Under the pieces are notes generated by a model. The model did no database searches and was not told the origin of the DNA. It saw nothing but the letters and a program-made list of their open reading frames with translations. From assembly GCA_029288725.1 (NCBI GenBank), contig JARIGS010000016.1:1-41829 (forward strand): a stretch of 41,829 nucleotides of DNA, written 5' to 3'. The stretch's first letter is position 1, and each line of letters opens with the position of its first letter. A program made the translations under genes and the position numbers. Below are positions 8,910 through 17,184 of this stretch, piece by piece. Source of the stretch: Candidatus Nomurabacteria bacterium. Lineage in GTDB: Bacteria > Patescibacteriota > Minisyncoccia > Phycocordibacterales > UBA9973.

Positions 8910-9218
8910 ATGGGAATGAAATCATTTTTACTTAAAAAGACCTTACAAATGAAGGGTGTTTCGAGTGACCAAGCAGAACAAATTGCCAAGGCACTTGATG
9001 AAAATCCTGACATGGCCAAAAGCCTCAAAGCGTTGGAAGAAAACAAGGAGGTGAAGGCTTTGTTGGAAAAAATCCAAAAGGAAATTGAGGAAAAGAAAAA
9101 GGCTGGCATGCCCGAGCAATATGCCGCTGTCCAGGTCATGGGCAAATACAAATCCGAAATTGCCAAATACCGTAACGAACTCGCTCCCTTGATGCAATTG
9201 ATGGGAATGGGAAAATAA
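8910..9218 (+). CDS. hypothetical small charged helical protein
   Basis: 102-aa ORF with upstream TATGAT box and downstream terminator. Confidence 0.7.
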   Translation: MGMKSFLLKKTLQMKGVSSDQAEQIAKALDENPDMAKSLKALEENKEVKALLEKIQKEIEEKKKAGMPEQYAAVQVMGKYKSEIAKYRNELAPLMQLMGMGK

Positions 9219-9220
9219 GC

Positions 9221-9248
9221 TAAAAAGCCCGTAACAGGGCTTTTTTAT
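9221..9248 (+). terminator. Rho-independent terminator
   Basis: aaaaagccc gtaaca gggctttttt. Confidence 0.9.
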
Positions 9249-9298
9249 TTACTTTTTAAATATGCATGTTATAATGTGAAAAACAAACAATAACATAT

Positions 9299-9589
9299 AT
9301 GCACACTAACAATTATTCTGCTCGTTTTTCTTCCAACGATACGTTCATTATCGTATTACTACTGATTACCAGTCTTTCCTTTCTTGTCTGGGCATGCGTG
9401 GATCACCCTGCGTGGGGAACTACCGCAATAAGCATTTTTGCTTTCCTTGCAATGTGGTTCGGTGCGGTGATGACAAAAAAGCAGGAAGATATATTCGTCC
9501 GATATTCGGGCTGGGCCATTATTTGGATAAATGTTTTCAATATAATAATATTGATTTCTCAAATTAATTCGCCCATGCCAGGAATGTAA
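9299..9589 (+). CDS. small membrane protein (three predicted hydrophobic segments)
   Basis: 96-aa hydrophobic ORF with upstream TATAAT and downstream terminator. Confidence 0.65.
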   Translation: MHTNNYSARFSSNDTFIIVLLLITSLSFLVWACVDHPAWGTTAISIFAFLAMWFGAVMTKKQEDIFVRYSGWAIIWINVFNIIILISQINSPMPGM

Positions 9590-9597
9590 CAAAATGT

Positions 9598-9632
9598 AAA
9601 AAGCCTCCCATTTTCGGGAGGCATTTTTTTTA
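9598..9632. terminator. Rho-independent terminator
   Basis: aaaaagcctccc attttc gggaggcatttttttt. Confidence 0.9.
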
Positions 9633-10310
9633 TTCGAGTTCAATTGAGCCATAGATGGCTATTTCCTGGCGAGAATACACTGCCCACATTCGGTCTCCGT
9701 AACAGTAGTGCCACCATTCATTTGGATACCATACAAAATCTTCTTGTTCCATCGCTTCACGCAGTACCGCGCGGTTACTCTCTTGTTCTCTCGTTATCAG
9801 TTTTGAAAGCAGAGAATTTGGAAACATGGGGAATTTTTTCTTGACCTCAATACTGAAAGCTTCAGAAGGATAGGGACTTCCCATATCAAGTAATGTTCCA
9901 TCAGTATATGCCAATGCAACATCAACTGCTCCACCGCAATGATGGTTAGCTAGAGGGTGAGGAGGAGCAATCACCAAACGAATGGTTGCGGTAATTTGCT
10001 CGTCAGACCATGTAGGCTGCTCCTCTTTTAGCTTTAAAAAATTTCTATCCCAGGATTCTTTTTGATGCTCCATTGAACGATAGCCCTCAATAAGAACTAA
10101 TGTAATTCCAGTAGGAAGAGAGTTTGCAACTCGTATCAGTTTTTCTGCCACTGTTTTTCGTACCATGAATGATGCTTGGTATTGTTTAGCTTCAAGTCCG
10201 AGAATTATCTTTTTAGAAGGCTGGACTTCCACGAGGGGCTCGCCACTCTCGTAGATTGTAACGGCATCCCATGCAGAACGGGGAAGTGTCTTTTCTATTT
10301 GATTTTTCAT
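9630..10310 (-). CDS. D-alanyl-D-alanine dipeptidase, VanX/M15D-like
   Basis: EGYRSMEHQ; HHCGGAVDVALAYTDGTLLDMG; NEWWHYCYGD. Confidence 0.85.
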   Translation of the reverse strand: MKNQIEKTLPRSAWDAVTIYESGEPLVEVQPSKKIILGLEAKQYQASFMVRKTVAEKLIRVANSLPTGITLVLIEGYRSMEHQKESWDRNFLKLKEEQPTWSDEQITATIRLVIAPPHPLANHHCGGAVDVALAYTDGTLLDMGSPYPSEAFSIEVKKKFPMFPNSLLSKLITREQESNRAVLREAMEQEDFVWYPNEWWHYCYGDRMWAVYSRQEIAIYGSIELE

Positions 10311-10424
10311 ACTAATGCTTTTCCTGGACACTATCATACCTGAGTTTTATTGCCAACTCGATGTGCGTTACCGAATAACGCACACCTTTTTGTTTTCTCG
10401 ATATTTCTGCTAGTATAAAGGCCT

Positions 10425-11564
10425 ATGGGACTATCAATTGGAATTGTCGGGCTACCGAACGTGGGGAAGTCGACACTATTTAATGCATTAACGAAAAAGG
10501 GGGTACCGGCAGAGAACTACCCGTTTTGTACGATCGATCCGTCGGTCGGGATTGTGGCAGTGCCGGATGCACGTCTGCAGCAGCTTAGTGACTTTTCGAA
10601 GTCAGCAAAAACTATTCCCGGGGCGATTGAATTCGTGGATATTGCCGGACTAGTAGAAGGCGCATCGAAGGGTGAGGGATTGGGCAATAAGTTTCTTGCC
10701 AATATTCGTGAGACTGATGCGATTCTCGAAATGGTTCGCTTGTTTCCCATTGTCGGTGGCGGTACGGAAATCGCCCATGTCTATGGCAGTGTTGACCCAT
10801 TGCGTGACATTAGTGTCATCAATCTCGAGCTAATCCTGGCTGATTTTGAAACCGTAACAAAACGTCGTGGCAATCTCGCTCGCGATGTGAAGCGTGGTGA
10901 CAAGCCGGCAGTCCTAGAGGACGGCGCACTCGCACGTATCGAAGCGGCATTGGAAGGAGGAAAGCTTGCGAACACCGTTGATCTCACCGAAGAGGAATCA
11001 AAAGTGGTGCGACAGATGAATCTGCTCACGATGAAGAAGTTTCTCTACGGTCTTAACAAGCGCAGTGGCGCCGCTAACCTTGATGAAAGTGATCCGGTGA
11101 AATTTGCTGAATTGCTCACGGCAATTAGTGACAGCGGTGCACAATACGTCCTGCTTGATGCAAAAATCGAAGATGACTTGAAAGATTTTGAAGGTGCCGA
11201 GCGCCAAGAAATGCGCGAAGCGCTTACTGGCGAGGCATCCCGAGCGGAGCAAGGCGAAGTCGAGGGAGACGGAATAAATAACTTAATCACCAAGGCCTAC
11301 GAATTGCTCGGCCTCGAAACATTCTTTACGACCGGTGAGGACGAAACGCGTGCTTGGACTATTGCCAAACATTCTACTGCACCGATTGCCGGCACTGCCA
11401 TTCATACTGACTTCAAGGATAAGTTCATTCGTGCCGAAGTGGTGTACTGGAAAGACCTCCTCGACAGTGGTTCCTATGCCAATGCCCGTTCCAAAGGCCT
11501 CGTTCGCACTGAAGGGAAGGAATACATCGTGAAGGATGGGGATGTGATTGAATTCAAAATTTAA
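10425..11564 (+). CDS. ychF: redox-regulated ATPase YchF (Obg-family GTPase fold)
   Basis: GIVGLPNVGKSTLFNALTKKGVPAENYPFCTIDPSVGIVAVPD; FVDIAGLVEGASKGEGLGNKFL; TGEDETRAWTI. Confidence 0.96.
   Translation: MGLSIGIVGLPNVGKSTLFNALTKKGVPAENYPFCTIDPSVGIVAVPDARLQQLSDFSKSAKTIPGAIEFVDIAGLVEGASKGEGLGNKFLANIRETDAILEMVRLFPIVGGGTEIAHVYGSVDPLRDISVINLELILADFETVTKRRGNLARDVKRGDKPAVLEDGALARIEAALEGGKLANTVDLTEEESKVVRQMNLLTMKKFLYGLNKRSGAANLDESDPVKFAELLTAISDSGAQYVLLDAKIEDDLKDFEGAERQEMREALTGEASRAEQGEVEGDGINNLITKAYELLGLETFFTTGEDETRAWTIAKHSTAPIAGTAIHTDFKDKFIRAEVVYWKDLLDSGSYANARSKGLVRTEGKEYIVKDGDVIEFKI
11238..11267. repeat. GC-rich palindromic element within ychF
   Basis: tcccgagcggagcaaggcgaagtcgaggga; resembles the cccgagcgaagtcgaggg type of dispersed palindrome. 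Confidence 0.6.
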
Positions 11565-11566
11565 CC

Positions 11567-12136
11567 ATGAACGAATTTCTCATTACCACGCTTGCTCATA
11601 ACGGTCTCGCAATCATTGCTACCGACACGCTCTACGGCATCGTAGGGAAGGCAACTGAGAAGGAAGTAGTAGAGCATATCTATGAAGTTAAGGGGCGTGA
11701 CGAGAACAAGCCATTTATTATTCTTGTTCCTTCAATTGCAACTCTCGAAACATTCGGTGTATTGCTCACTGATAACGATAGAGAAAAAATCTCGCAATGG
11801 TGGCCAGGACCAGTGACCGTTATTTTGCCTGTTGCGCCAGCTTATCAGGAAGCATTGTCATACCTGCATCGTGGTACCAACGAACTAGCATTTCGCATGC
11901 CAGGCAAACCATCGTTGATCGAACTTTTGCAGCACACTGGTCCATTGGTGGCACCAAGCGCCAACCCACAGGGAAAGGAGCCGGCTCATACCATGGCGGA
12001 AGCAAAGGAATACTTTGGGGATGCTATTGCATACTATGAAGACGAAGGGGAAGTGCATGGGTTGCCTTCTACCATTGTTCGTTTACAAAACGGTGAAATA
12101 ACCGTTATTCGACAAGGAGCGATAAGTGTGGTGTAA
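11567..12136 (+). CDS. tsaC: L-threonylcarbamoyladenylate synthase (Sua5/YciO/YrdC family)
   Basis: IIATDTLYGIVGKA; KGRDENKPFIILV; RMPGKPSLIELLQHTGPLVAPSANPQGKEPA. Confidence 0.9.
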   Translation: MNEFLITTLAHNGLAIIATDTLYGIVGKATEKEVVEHIYEVKGRDENKPFIILVPSIATLETFGVLLTDNDREKISQWWPGPVTVILPVAPAYQEALSYLHRGTNELAFRMPGKPSLIELLQHTGPLVAPSANPQGKEPAHTMAEAKEYFGDAIAYYEDEGEVHGLPSTIVRLQNGEITVIRQGAISVV

Positions 12137-12137
12137 C

Positions 12138-12166
12138 TTGACTTTTATAAAAAGATTTGCTATAAT
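12138..12166 (+). promoter_or_regulatory. sigma-70-type promoter with consensus spacing
   Basis: TTGACT - 17 nt - TATAAT, with TGC extension, upstream of the 12210 ORF. Confidence 0.8.
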
Positions 12167-12209
12167 ATTTTTTAAGAAACTGTTGGTTTTACAATAAAAA
12201 ACGAAACGA

Positions 12210-12557
12210 ATGATAACAAATGCACTCCCTGTTGATTGTTTTGATTCAGAAAATCAGGCACAACTAAAATCACGCCGCATCGCGGTGAGCGTCTTATCCG
12301 TTATTCATATTGTTATGCTCTTAGGCGCCCTCCTTCTTGCTGCTCTACCTTCTGTTACTGCTCTTACGTCGCTTAAATTTGCGACATTCTGGTTCATATT
12401 TTTTTGGCCAGTGCATTACATGCGAAGGTTAGTTGGCATGAATAAGAAATCGGTTATAGCAATCGCTTTCGAATATGCCGAAATTATTTGGTTTGTCGCA
12501 ATATTTATTCTCGTCCTTCAGGTATTTTTTCCGATTCCTCACCTACCGGCTGAATAA
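12210..12557 (+). CDS. small membrane protein, hypothetical
   Basis: 115-aa hydrophobic ORF with a consensus promoter and downstream hairpin. Confidence 0.65.
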   Translation: MITNALPVDCFDSENQAQLKSRRIAVSVLSVIHIVMLLGALLLAALPSVTALTSLKFATFWFIFFWPVHYMRRLVGMNKKSVIAIAFEYAEIIWFVAIFILVLQVFFPIPHLPAE

Positions 12558-12571
12558 AAGACAATGCCTAT

Positions 12572-12605
12572 AAAAAAGTCCCGTCATCAAACGGGGCTTT
12601 TCTTG
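12572..12605. terminator. Rho-independent terminator
   Basis: aaaaaagtcccgt catca aacggggctttt. Confidence 0.75.
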
Positions 12606-12608
12606 TGC

Positions 12609-13166
12609 TTATTTCTTCTTCAATTCCTCAATTTCTTTTTGCAGCGTCATCAGCGTGGATTGGATGGCGGTGAGCGTTTCCAACTCCTTTTTTTCATGCT
12701 CCGCTTCGGCTTCATCACCCACAATATCCTCCTGGATCTCGTCGACATCCTTTTGAATCTCATCCACGTCCTTCTCAATGCCTTCGACGTCTTCCTGAAT
12801 CTCATCCACGTCTTTTTGGATTTCATCGACATCCTCACCGATTTCCTCGATATCCTCCTGGATCTCGTCGACGTCTTCTTGAATTTCCTCAATGTCAGCA
12901 GTGTTCTTGTTCACGGCCATCTGAATAAAGATATTCATATAGATTGCTTCAAGTGACACTGCGGTAGTGACCACGAGCAATACGACATCAAATGGAATAT
13001 GAAAAAAGGGAAGCAGTGCTGCCACGATAAAAAGAATGGTGTGCACCACCAATGATGTCGTTGATCCAAGCCACGTTGTCGCCGACTCCGCGCTCTGCTC
13101 AAGCCATGTTTTCTGAGATTCCTTCTTTGCTACTTTCTTCTTTTTCTTCTTTTGAGCAGCAACCAT
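12609..13166 (-). CDS. membrane protein (DUF1003-like, tentative) with a long heptad-repeat coiled-coil tail
   Basis: Two TM helices followed by IEEIQED VDEIQED IEEIGED VDEIQKD VDEIQED VEGIEKD VDEIQKD VDEIQED. Confidence 0.75.
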   Translation of the reverse strand: MVAAQKKKKKKVAKKESQKTWLEQSAESATTWLGSTTSLVVHTILFIVAALLPFFHIPFDVVLLVVTTAVSLEAIYMNIFIQMAVNKNTADIEEIQEDVDEIQEDIEEIGEDVDEIQKDVDEIQEDVEGIEKDVDEIQKDVDEIQEDIVGDEAEAEHEKKELETLTAIQSTLMTLQKEIEELKKK

Positions 13167-13208
13167 ACCCTATGGTGTACCATATTTACATGAAGAAAGG
13201 CAAACAAA

Positions 13209-13242
13209 AAAAGGGGAAACATTAAATAATGTTTCCCCTTGA
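13209..13242 (-). terminator. terminator-like hairpin with A-tract on + strand
   Basis: aaaaaaaggggaaacatt aaat aatgtttcccctt. Confidence 0.7.
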
Positions 13243-13252
13243 GGTTAGTGTA

Positions 13253-14581
13253 TCAATGAACTGAATGTTCATGCATAACAATCTTTTTTAGCTGTTCGGC
13301 TAATGGACCCTGTGCGCCCTTTGAGCGGGCTTCGTGGCAGCGAGGTAATCCATAGTTGTACAATGGACAACGGCCTTTCACACAGTCATTTTTTCTGCAT
13401 TGCTTTTCGAATCGAGGCTCAAAGTAATCAGTGTCAAATGCAATCAGTATGGCGTCAGTGACGTCTTCTACTGAAAGAAATGTTCCGATCAATCCCTCAA
13501 CGTCCGGGTCAACTTTTGACCCGTTTGAAATGACGCCGGTTGCTTCGTCAAAGTATATTTCCGGCACCAGATCCAGCATCTCGCCCTTTCCCAGTTCTTT
13601 GAACTGAATAGGCTGCTTGCCAGCGGCCCGCATTACCATTTGGCGAAGAATCTTCACTACTGGTCTCATTTCCTCAGCTTTGATGTATTGCTGATTTGGC
13701 ATGAGCACGAATTGGCCATTTGGTTTGTGAAGAAACAATACACCAAGCTTTTTGGTTCTGTTGTCTCTCCATTTGCTTTGTACCACTTTGTTCATTACTG
13801 GTATGCCACTCTTTATTTCAAGAATGACAAACGGTATGTTTTTTTGTGGTGTCACCAGGTCAATTTCGTGTTTCGGTGCAGTTTCGTACGCGTGTTCGGC
13901 ATCCAGAAATAGCTTACTTTGGGCAATCTCGTTGTCATAAAACTTAAATGCCATTTCAAATTCTTTTTTCTGGAGTTCCGGATCAGAGCCCGCTGCCTCA
14001 AAGCCCTTTTTAAGGTTTTGAGCAAAGGCACCAATCTGTAACTTTTGTAGCATTTCTACTTCCTCGCGGTATAACTTACGGTCACCATCTCCACGAAGAC
14101 GGTTGAGGCATTGCATAACGTTATCGCCATTACTATCCTCAAAGTTTACATAATCGATAAGTTTTCCGTACATTTTGCGGTCGTTCTTATCTCTCTGTAG
14201 GTCAAGTAGGGTTACTACTAGTTCTGTGCAGGAAGAGGCTTTTGTACGACTCCCATGTTCATCTAGGGGGCCATTGCCTAATCCTAACAAAAGTAAGCCT
14301 TTTTGCAGAGCTTTGAAGAATCCCTGTTTTCCCAACATATCTTCTTTGCGCAATGTGGTTGTACTGATACAACCAAATGATGCATGTTCGATCTCCGGGA
14401 ATAGGTGTCTTCCTTGTGGAGTATGTGACAGAAGATAGCCGGCGCATAACTCATCATTGTGCGGACCATAATGGGTGCCAACGGTGGTAATGCCGGAGAT
14501 AGGGGTGCGATCGTAGTAAGCCTTTTTAATCTCTTCGATACTCGCAGTCAAACAGTTAACAGATTTCTGATTCTGATCCAT
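13253..14581 (-). CDS. hypothetical protein, distantly MYG1/DHH-like N-terminus and Cys-rich C-terminus
   Basis: TTVGTHYGPHNDELCAGYLLSHTPQG; YVNFEDSNGDN; C-terminal CRKNDCVKGRCPLYNYGLPRC. Confidence 0.55.
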   Translation of the reverse strand: MDQNQKSVNCLTASIEEIKKAYYDRTPISGITTVGTHYGPHNDELCAGYLLSHTPQGRHLFPEIEHASFGCISTTTLRKEDMLGKQGFFKALQKGLLLLGLGNGPLDEHGSRTKASSCTELVVTLLDLQRDKNDRKMYGKLIDYVNFEDSNGDNVMQCLNRLRGDGDRKLYREEVEMLQKLQIGAFAQNLKKGFEAAGSDPELQKKEFEMAFKFYDNEIAQSKLFLDAEHAYETAPKHEIDLVTPQKNIPFVILEIKSGIPVMNKVVQSKWRDNRTKKLGVLFLHKPNGQFVLMPNQQYIKAEEMRPVVKILRQMVMRAAGKQPIQFKELGKGEMLDLVPEIYFDEATGVISNGSKVDPDVEGLIGTFLSVEDVTDAILIAFDTDYFEPRFEKQCRKNDCVKGRCPLYNYGLPRCHEARSKGAQGPLAEQLKKIVMHEHSVH

Positions 14582-14727
14582 TTTTTTAGGTTTTTATTTT
14601 GTTTTCAATCTGTCACATTATGCCGGACAGGTTCGGCGATTTGTTTATACAATAACATATATTGGCTAAAAAGTCAATATACCGGTAATTTGCTCCAATA
14701 GGGGAGTTATGCTATAGTTTTGCCACT

Positions 14728-14886
14728 ATGGCACAGCAAAACCTCGTAAAATTGGTAAATAAGGAATCCGGCGAAACCTACTGGACAAGCAAAAATAAGA
14801 AAAAGCTTGCAGGTATTAAGTTGGAATTTAAGAAATACAGTAAGAAACTCCGTAAGGTAATTACCTTTAAGGAAGCGAAGAAATAA
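14728..14886 (+). CDS. rpmG: 50S ribosomal protein bL33 (Cys-free form); absent from the ORF track
   Basis: MAQQNLVKLVNKESGETYWTSKNKKKLAGIKLEFKKYSKKLRKVITFKEAKK, 52 aa; TATAGT box 9 nt upstream; terminator downstream. Confidence 0.88.
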   Translation: MAQQNLVKLVNKESGETYWTSKNKKKLAGIKLEFKKYSKKLRKVITFKEAKK

Positions 14887-14888
14887 GC

Positions 14889-14921
14889 AAAAAAAGTGGC
14901 TCAAAGCCACTTTTTTTGTTA
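14889..14921 (+). terminator. Rho-independent terminator
   Basis: aaaaaaagtggct caa agccacttttttt. Confidence 0.93.
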
Positions 14922-14948
14922 TAGTTTCCAGGCACTTACGCAATCAAA

Positions 14949-15019
14949 GGGCGATTAGTTTAGTGGTAGAACGAAGGTCTCCAAAACCTTTGGTGGGGGT
15001 CCGATTCCCTCATCGCCCG
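14949..15019 (+). tRNA. tRNA-Trp (CCA)
   Basis: Acceptor gggcgat/atcgccc; anticodon arm aaggt-ctCCAaa-acctt. Confidence 0.92.
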
Positions 15020-15023
15020 CCTT

Positions 15024-15055
15024 CGCCTCGCTGAAGCTTCGGCTACGGCGAGGCA
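15024..15055. repeat. GC-rich palindromic element directly downstream of tRNA-Trp
   Basis: gcctcgc (15025-15031) / gcgaggc (15048-15054) enclosing tgaagcttcggctacg. Confidence 0.65.
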
Positions 15056-15156
15056 AAGCCCGCAAAGTAGCTGGTGCGAAAGCGGGTTTTCCTTAATGAA
15101 TTTTATTTTATTATTCCTTAATTAAAAATTGATAGTCATTTTGCTATTGTTTTCAA

Positions 15157-15468
15157 ATGCATTATGTCTATCAATTAAAACTTAAAGATGGTTATTATGT
15201 TGGTTGTACAAATAACTTAAAAGATAGAATTCATCGACATGCGAATGGACAAATTGAAGCGACAAAAAATAGATTGCCTCTGATATTGCAAACTTACACT
15301 GCTTTTGCGAATAGATATGCGGCCTATGGATTTGAAAAATATTTAAAATCTGGATCAGGAAGAGCTTTTGCCAATAAGCATTTTTATCAGAATTTAAACA
15401 GTAAGTTTATACCCAATATAAATTCCGACGAAGCCACCGATGGCGGTGAGGAAGATAGAGGCAAGTGA
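15157..15468 (+). CDS. GIY-YIG nuclease-family protein
   Basis: MHYVYQLKLKDGYYVGCTNNLKDRIHRHANGQ...YTAFANRYAAYGFEKYLKSGSGRAFANKHF. Confidence 0.87.
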   Translation: MHYVYQLKLKDGYYVGCTNNLKDRIHRHANGQIEATKNRLPLILQTYTAFANRYAAYGFEKYLKSGSGRAFANKHFYQNLNSKFIPNINSDEATDGGEEDRGK

Positions 15469-15558
15469 CAGAAAATTATCACCCCATACCAAAGGAACAA
15501 AACTTCCAATCGTGGAGCCAATGACGGTGAATGTCATGATCGTTTGTTTCTGATTCAT
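15394..15558 (-). CDS. 54-aa small membrane protein absent from the ORF track, antisense-overlapping the GIY-YIG ORF
   Basis: Reverse-strand reading gives MNQKQTIMTFTVIGSTIGSFVPLVWGDNFLSLASIFLTAIGGFVGIYIGYKLTV*; two hydrophobic helices with Gly-rich pattern. Confidence 0.7.
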   Translation of the reverse strand: MNQKQTIMTFTVIGSTIGSFVPLVWGDNFLSLASIFLTAIGGFVGIYIGYKLTV

Positions 15559-16136
15559 GATTTTAGTACAAACCGATATTCCTTATTTGCCCAAATCGGG
15601 CCGGCATAGTCCACACCAATACGAGCAGTGCGGACAATTTTTCTCCCTTGTCTCGCCATAGCTTTAGCGGAGGCCGGATTGTTTTTATCATTGGGGATTT
15701 CCACCCAAAGACCGGTGTCCGTGCCGAGTACTTTGCCATTGAGCATTCGAGTGATGCCCAATCGCTTTGCAACCCTGCCAGGACCAACGATTGGCTCGAC
15801 AGCATCCTTGGTTACTTTTTCAACTCCGCGAATGAGGACAGCTGCCGGATACTCCTTTTCACCCGTTACGATATTGAGCATGTTATGCATGCCATAGATA
15901 AGGAAGACATAGATCGTGCCGGCTTGCTGATACATCACTTCGGTTCGGGCAGTGCGGCCTTTGGAAGAATGGCTGGCAAGATCGTGTGGACCAACATACG
16001 CTTCAGTTTCGGTAATCATATAGCGCGTGATGCCATCGGCATCACGCCTGACCAAATAACAGCCCAGCAATTCCTTTGCCACAACCAATGCTGATCTATT
16101 GAAAAATGAAAGGGGAGCCTTTTTATTACTTTGCAT
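15555..16136 (-). CDS. mpg: DNA-3-methyladenine glycosylase (AAG/MPG family)
   Basis: FFNRSALVVAKELLGCYLVRR...TETEAYVGPHDLASHSSKGRTARTEVMYQQAGTIYVFLIYGMHNMLNIVTG...AVLIRGVE. Confidence 0.92.
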   Translation of the reverse strand: MQSNKKAPLSFFNRSALVVAKELLGCYLVRRDADGITRYMITETEAYVGPHDLASHSSKGRTARTEVMYQQAGTIYVFLIYGMHNMLNIVTGEKEYPAAVLIRGVEKVTKDAVEPIVGPGRVAKRLGITRMLNGKVLGTDTGLWVEIPNDKNNPASAKAMARQGRKIVRTARIGVDYAGPIWANKEYRFVLKS

Positions 16137-16986
16137 ATTTTTTAAACCATGTTCGCTGACGCTTGGCGTACTGCCAGATGGCGGCTTCAAGTTGTGTAAG
16201 CATACTTGCCCTGAGCGAAGTCGAAGGGTCTGGTTCAGATAGTTTTTCTTGGAGCATTAGCGCGACATATCGGTACTCCAATCCCAGGGCTTCCAGTCTT
16301 TTCCATGACAATCCTTCAGCGTGCAATGTGGCGACTTCCTGCACCATGCCTTCCTTCATTCTTTTAATAAGGCGAGTGTGAATGCGGCCCTTTAGTATTT
16401 CATCAGGAAAATCCAGGTATATCCATTCAACAGCGTACTTAGTAGAACGGACTACCGGCGGTACCTTGCCCAATGCATCAGCAATTTCAATGGCGCGGAT
16501 CATTCTTACTTTGTTGTGAATATCGATCGACTCATAGCGATCAATATCAAGTGTTTGCAATTTTTGACGTAATGCATCAAGTGAAAGGAGCTCCAAACTT
16601 TTTCGCAATTCTTTGTTCGGTGCTACGGCCGGAAATTGCTGACCAAAGACTACGGCATCGATATAGAAGCCGGTGCCGCCGACTATGATAGGGACATGGT
16701 TGCGCTTGATGATCTGTTGTATGGTCTTGTCCGCCAATTTTTTATATTGAGCAACGCTGAAGGTGCGCTTAGGGCTGGCGACATCAAGGAGGTGGTGAGG
16801 GATACCCTGCATCTCCTTCACCGTGATTTTGCCACTGCCAATATCCAACCCTTTGTAGACTTGGCGCGAATCAGCCGAGATAATTTCCGCCCCAATGCCT
16901 TGTTTGGCCAGGTCTTTTGCAAGATTGACTGCATAGTCTGATTTGCCAGTGGCCGTCGGGCCACAGATGACGATAAGCTTGTGCAT
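16126..16986 (-). CDS. miaA: tRNA dimethylallyltransferase
   Basis: IVICGPTATGKSDYAV; ADSRQVYKGLDIGSGK; HHLLDVASP; VGGTGFYIDAV; RYVALMLQEK...AIWQYAKRQRTWFKK. Confidence 0.95.
   Translation of the reverse strand: MHKLIVICGPTATGKSDYAVNLAKDLAKQGIGAEIISADSRQVYKGLDIGSGKITVKEMQGIPHHLLDVASPKRTFSVAQYKKLADKTIQQIIKRNHVPIIVGGTGFYIDAVVFGQQFPAVAPNKELRKSLELLSLDALRQKLQTLDIDRYESIDIHNKVRMIRAIEIADALGKVPPVVRSTKYAVEWIYLDFPDEILKGRIHTRLIKRMKEGMVQEVATLHAEGLSWKRLEALGLEYRYVALMLQEKLSEPDPSTSLRASMLTQLEAAIWQYAKRQRTWFKKYAK
16209..16228. repeat. palindromic element CCCTGAGCGAAGTCGAAGGG inside miaA
   Basis: Exact match to the dispersed CCCTTCGACTTCGCTCAGGG-type palindrome; encodes DPSTSLRA in miaA frame. Confidence 0.8.
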
Positions 16987-17051
16987 ACTGCGATTCTATC
17001 ATAGAATTACGGGCACGGGTCGCCGTCGCTTTCGGGCTTTGGCGTACCAAT

Positions 17052-17134
17052 GCCGATGTGGCGGAATGGTAGACGCGATCGACTCAAAATCGATTACTCG
17101 CAAGGGTGTGGAGGTTCGAGTCCTCTCTTCGGCA
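17052..17134 (+). tRNA. tRNA-Leu (CAA)
   Basis: Class II tRNA with variable arm; anticodon arm atcga-ctCAAaa-tcgat; T-arm ggttcgagtcc. Confidence 0.92.
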
Positions 17135-17137
17135 CAA

Positions 17138-17170
17138 GAAAGAAAAAGCCCCTCGGGGCTTTTTCTTTAT
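17138..17170 (+). terminator. Rho-independent terminator
   Basis: aaagaaaaagcccc tc ggggctttttcttt. Confidence 0.9.
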
Positions 17171-17184
17171 GCTACACTATTCCC

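Noticed and set aside
12564-12956. 130-aa + ORF rich in Leu/Phe (LLDLVDVFLNF...)
   Set aside because: Antisense shadow of the acidic heptad-repeat coding region.
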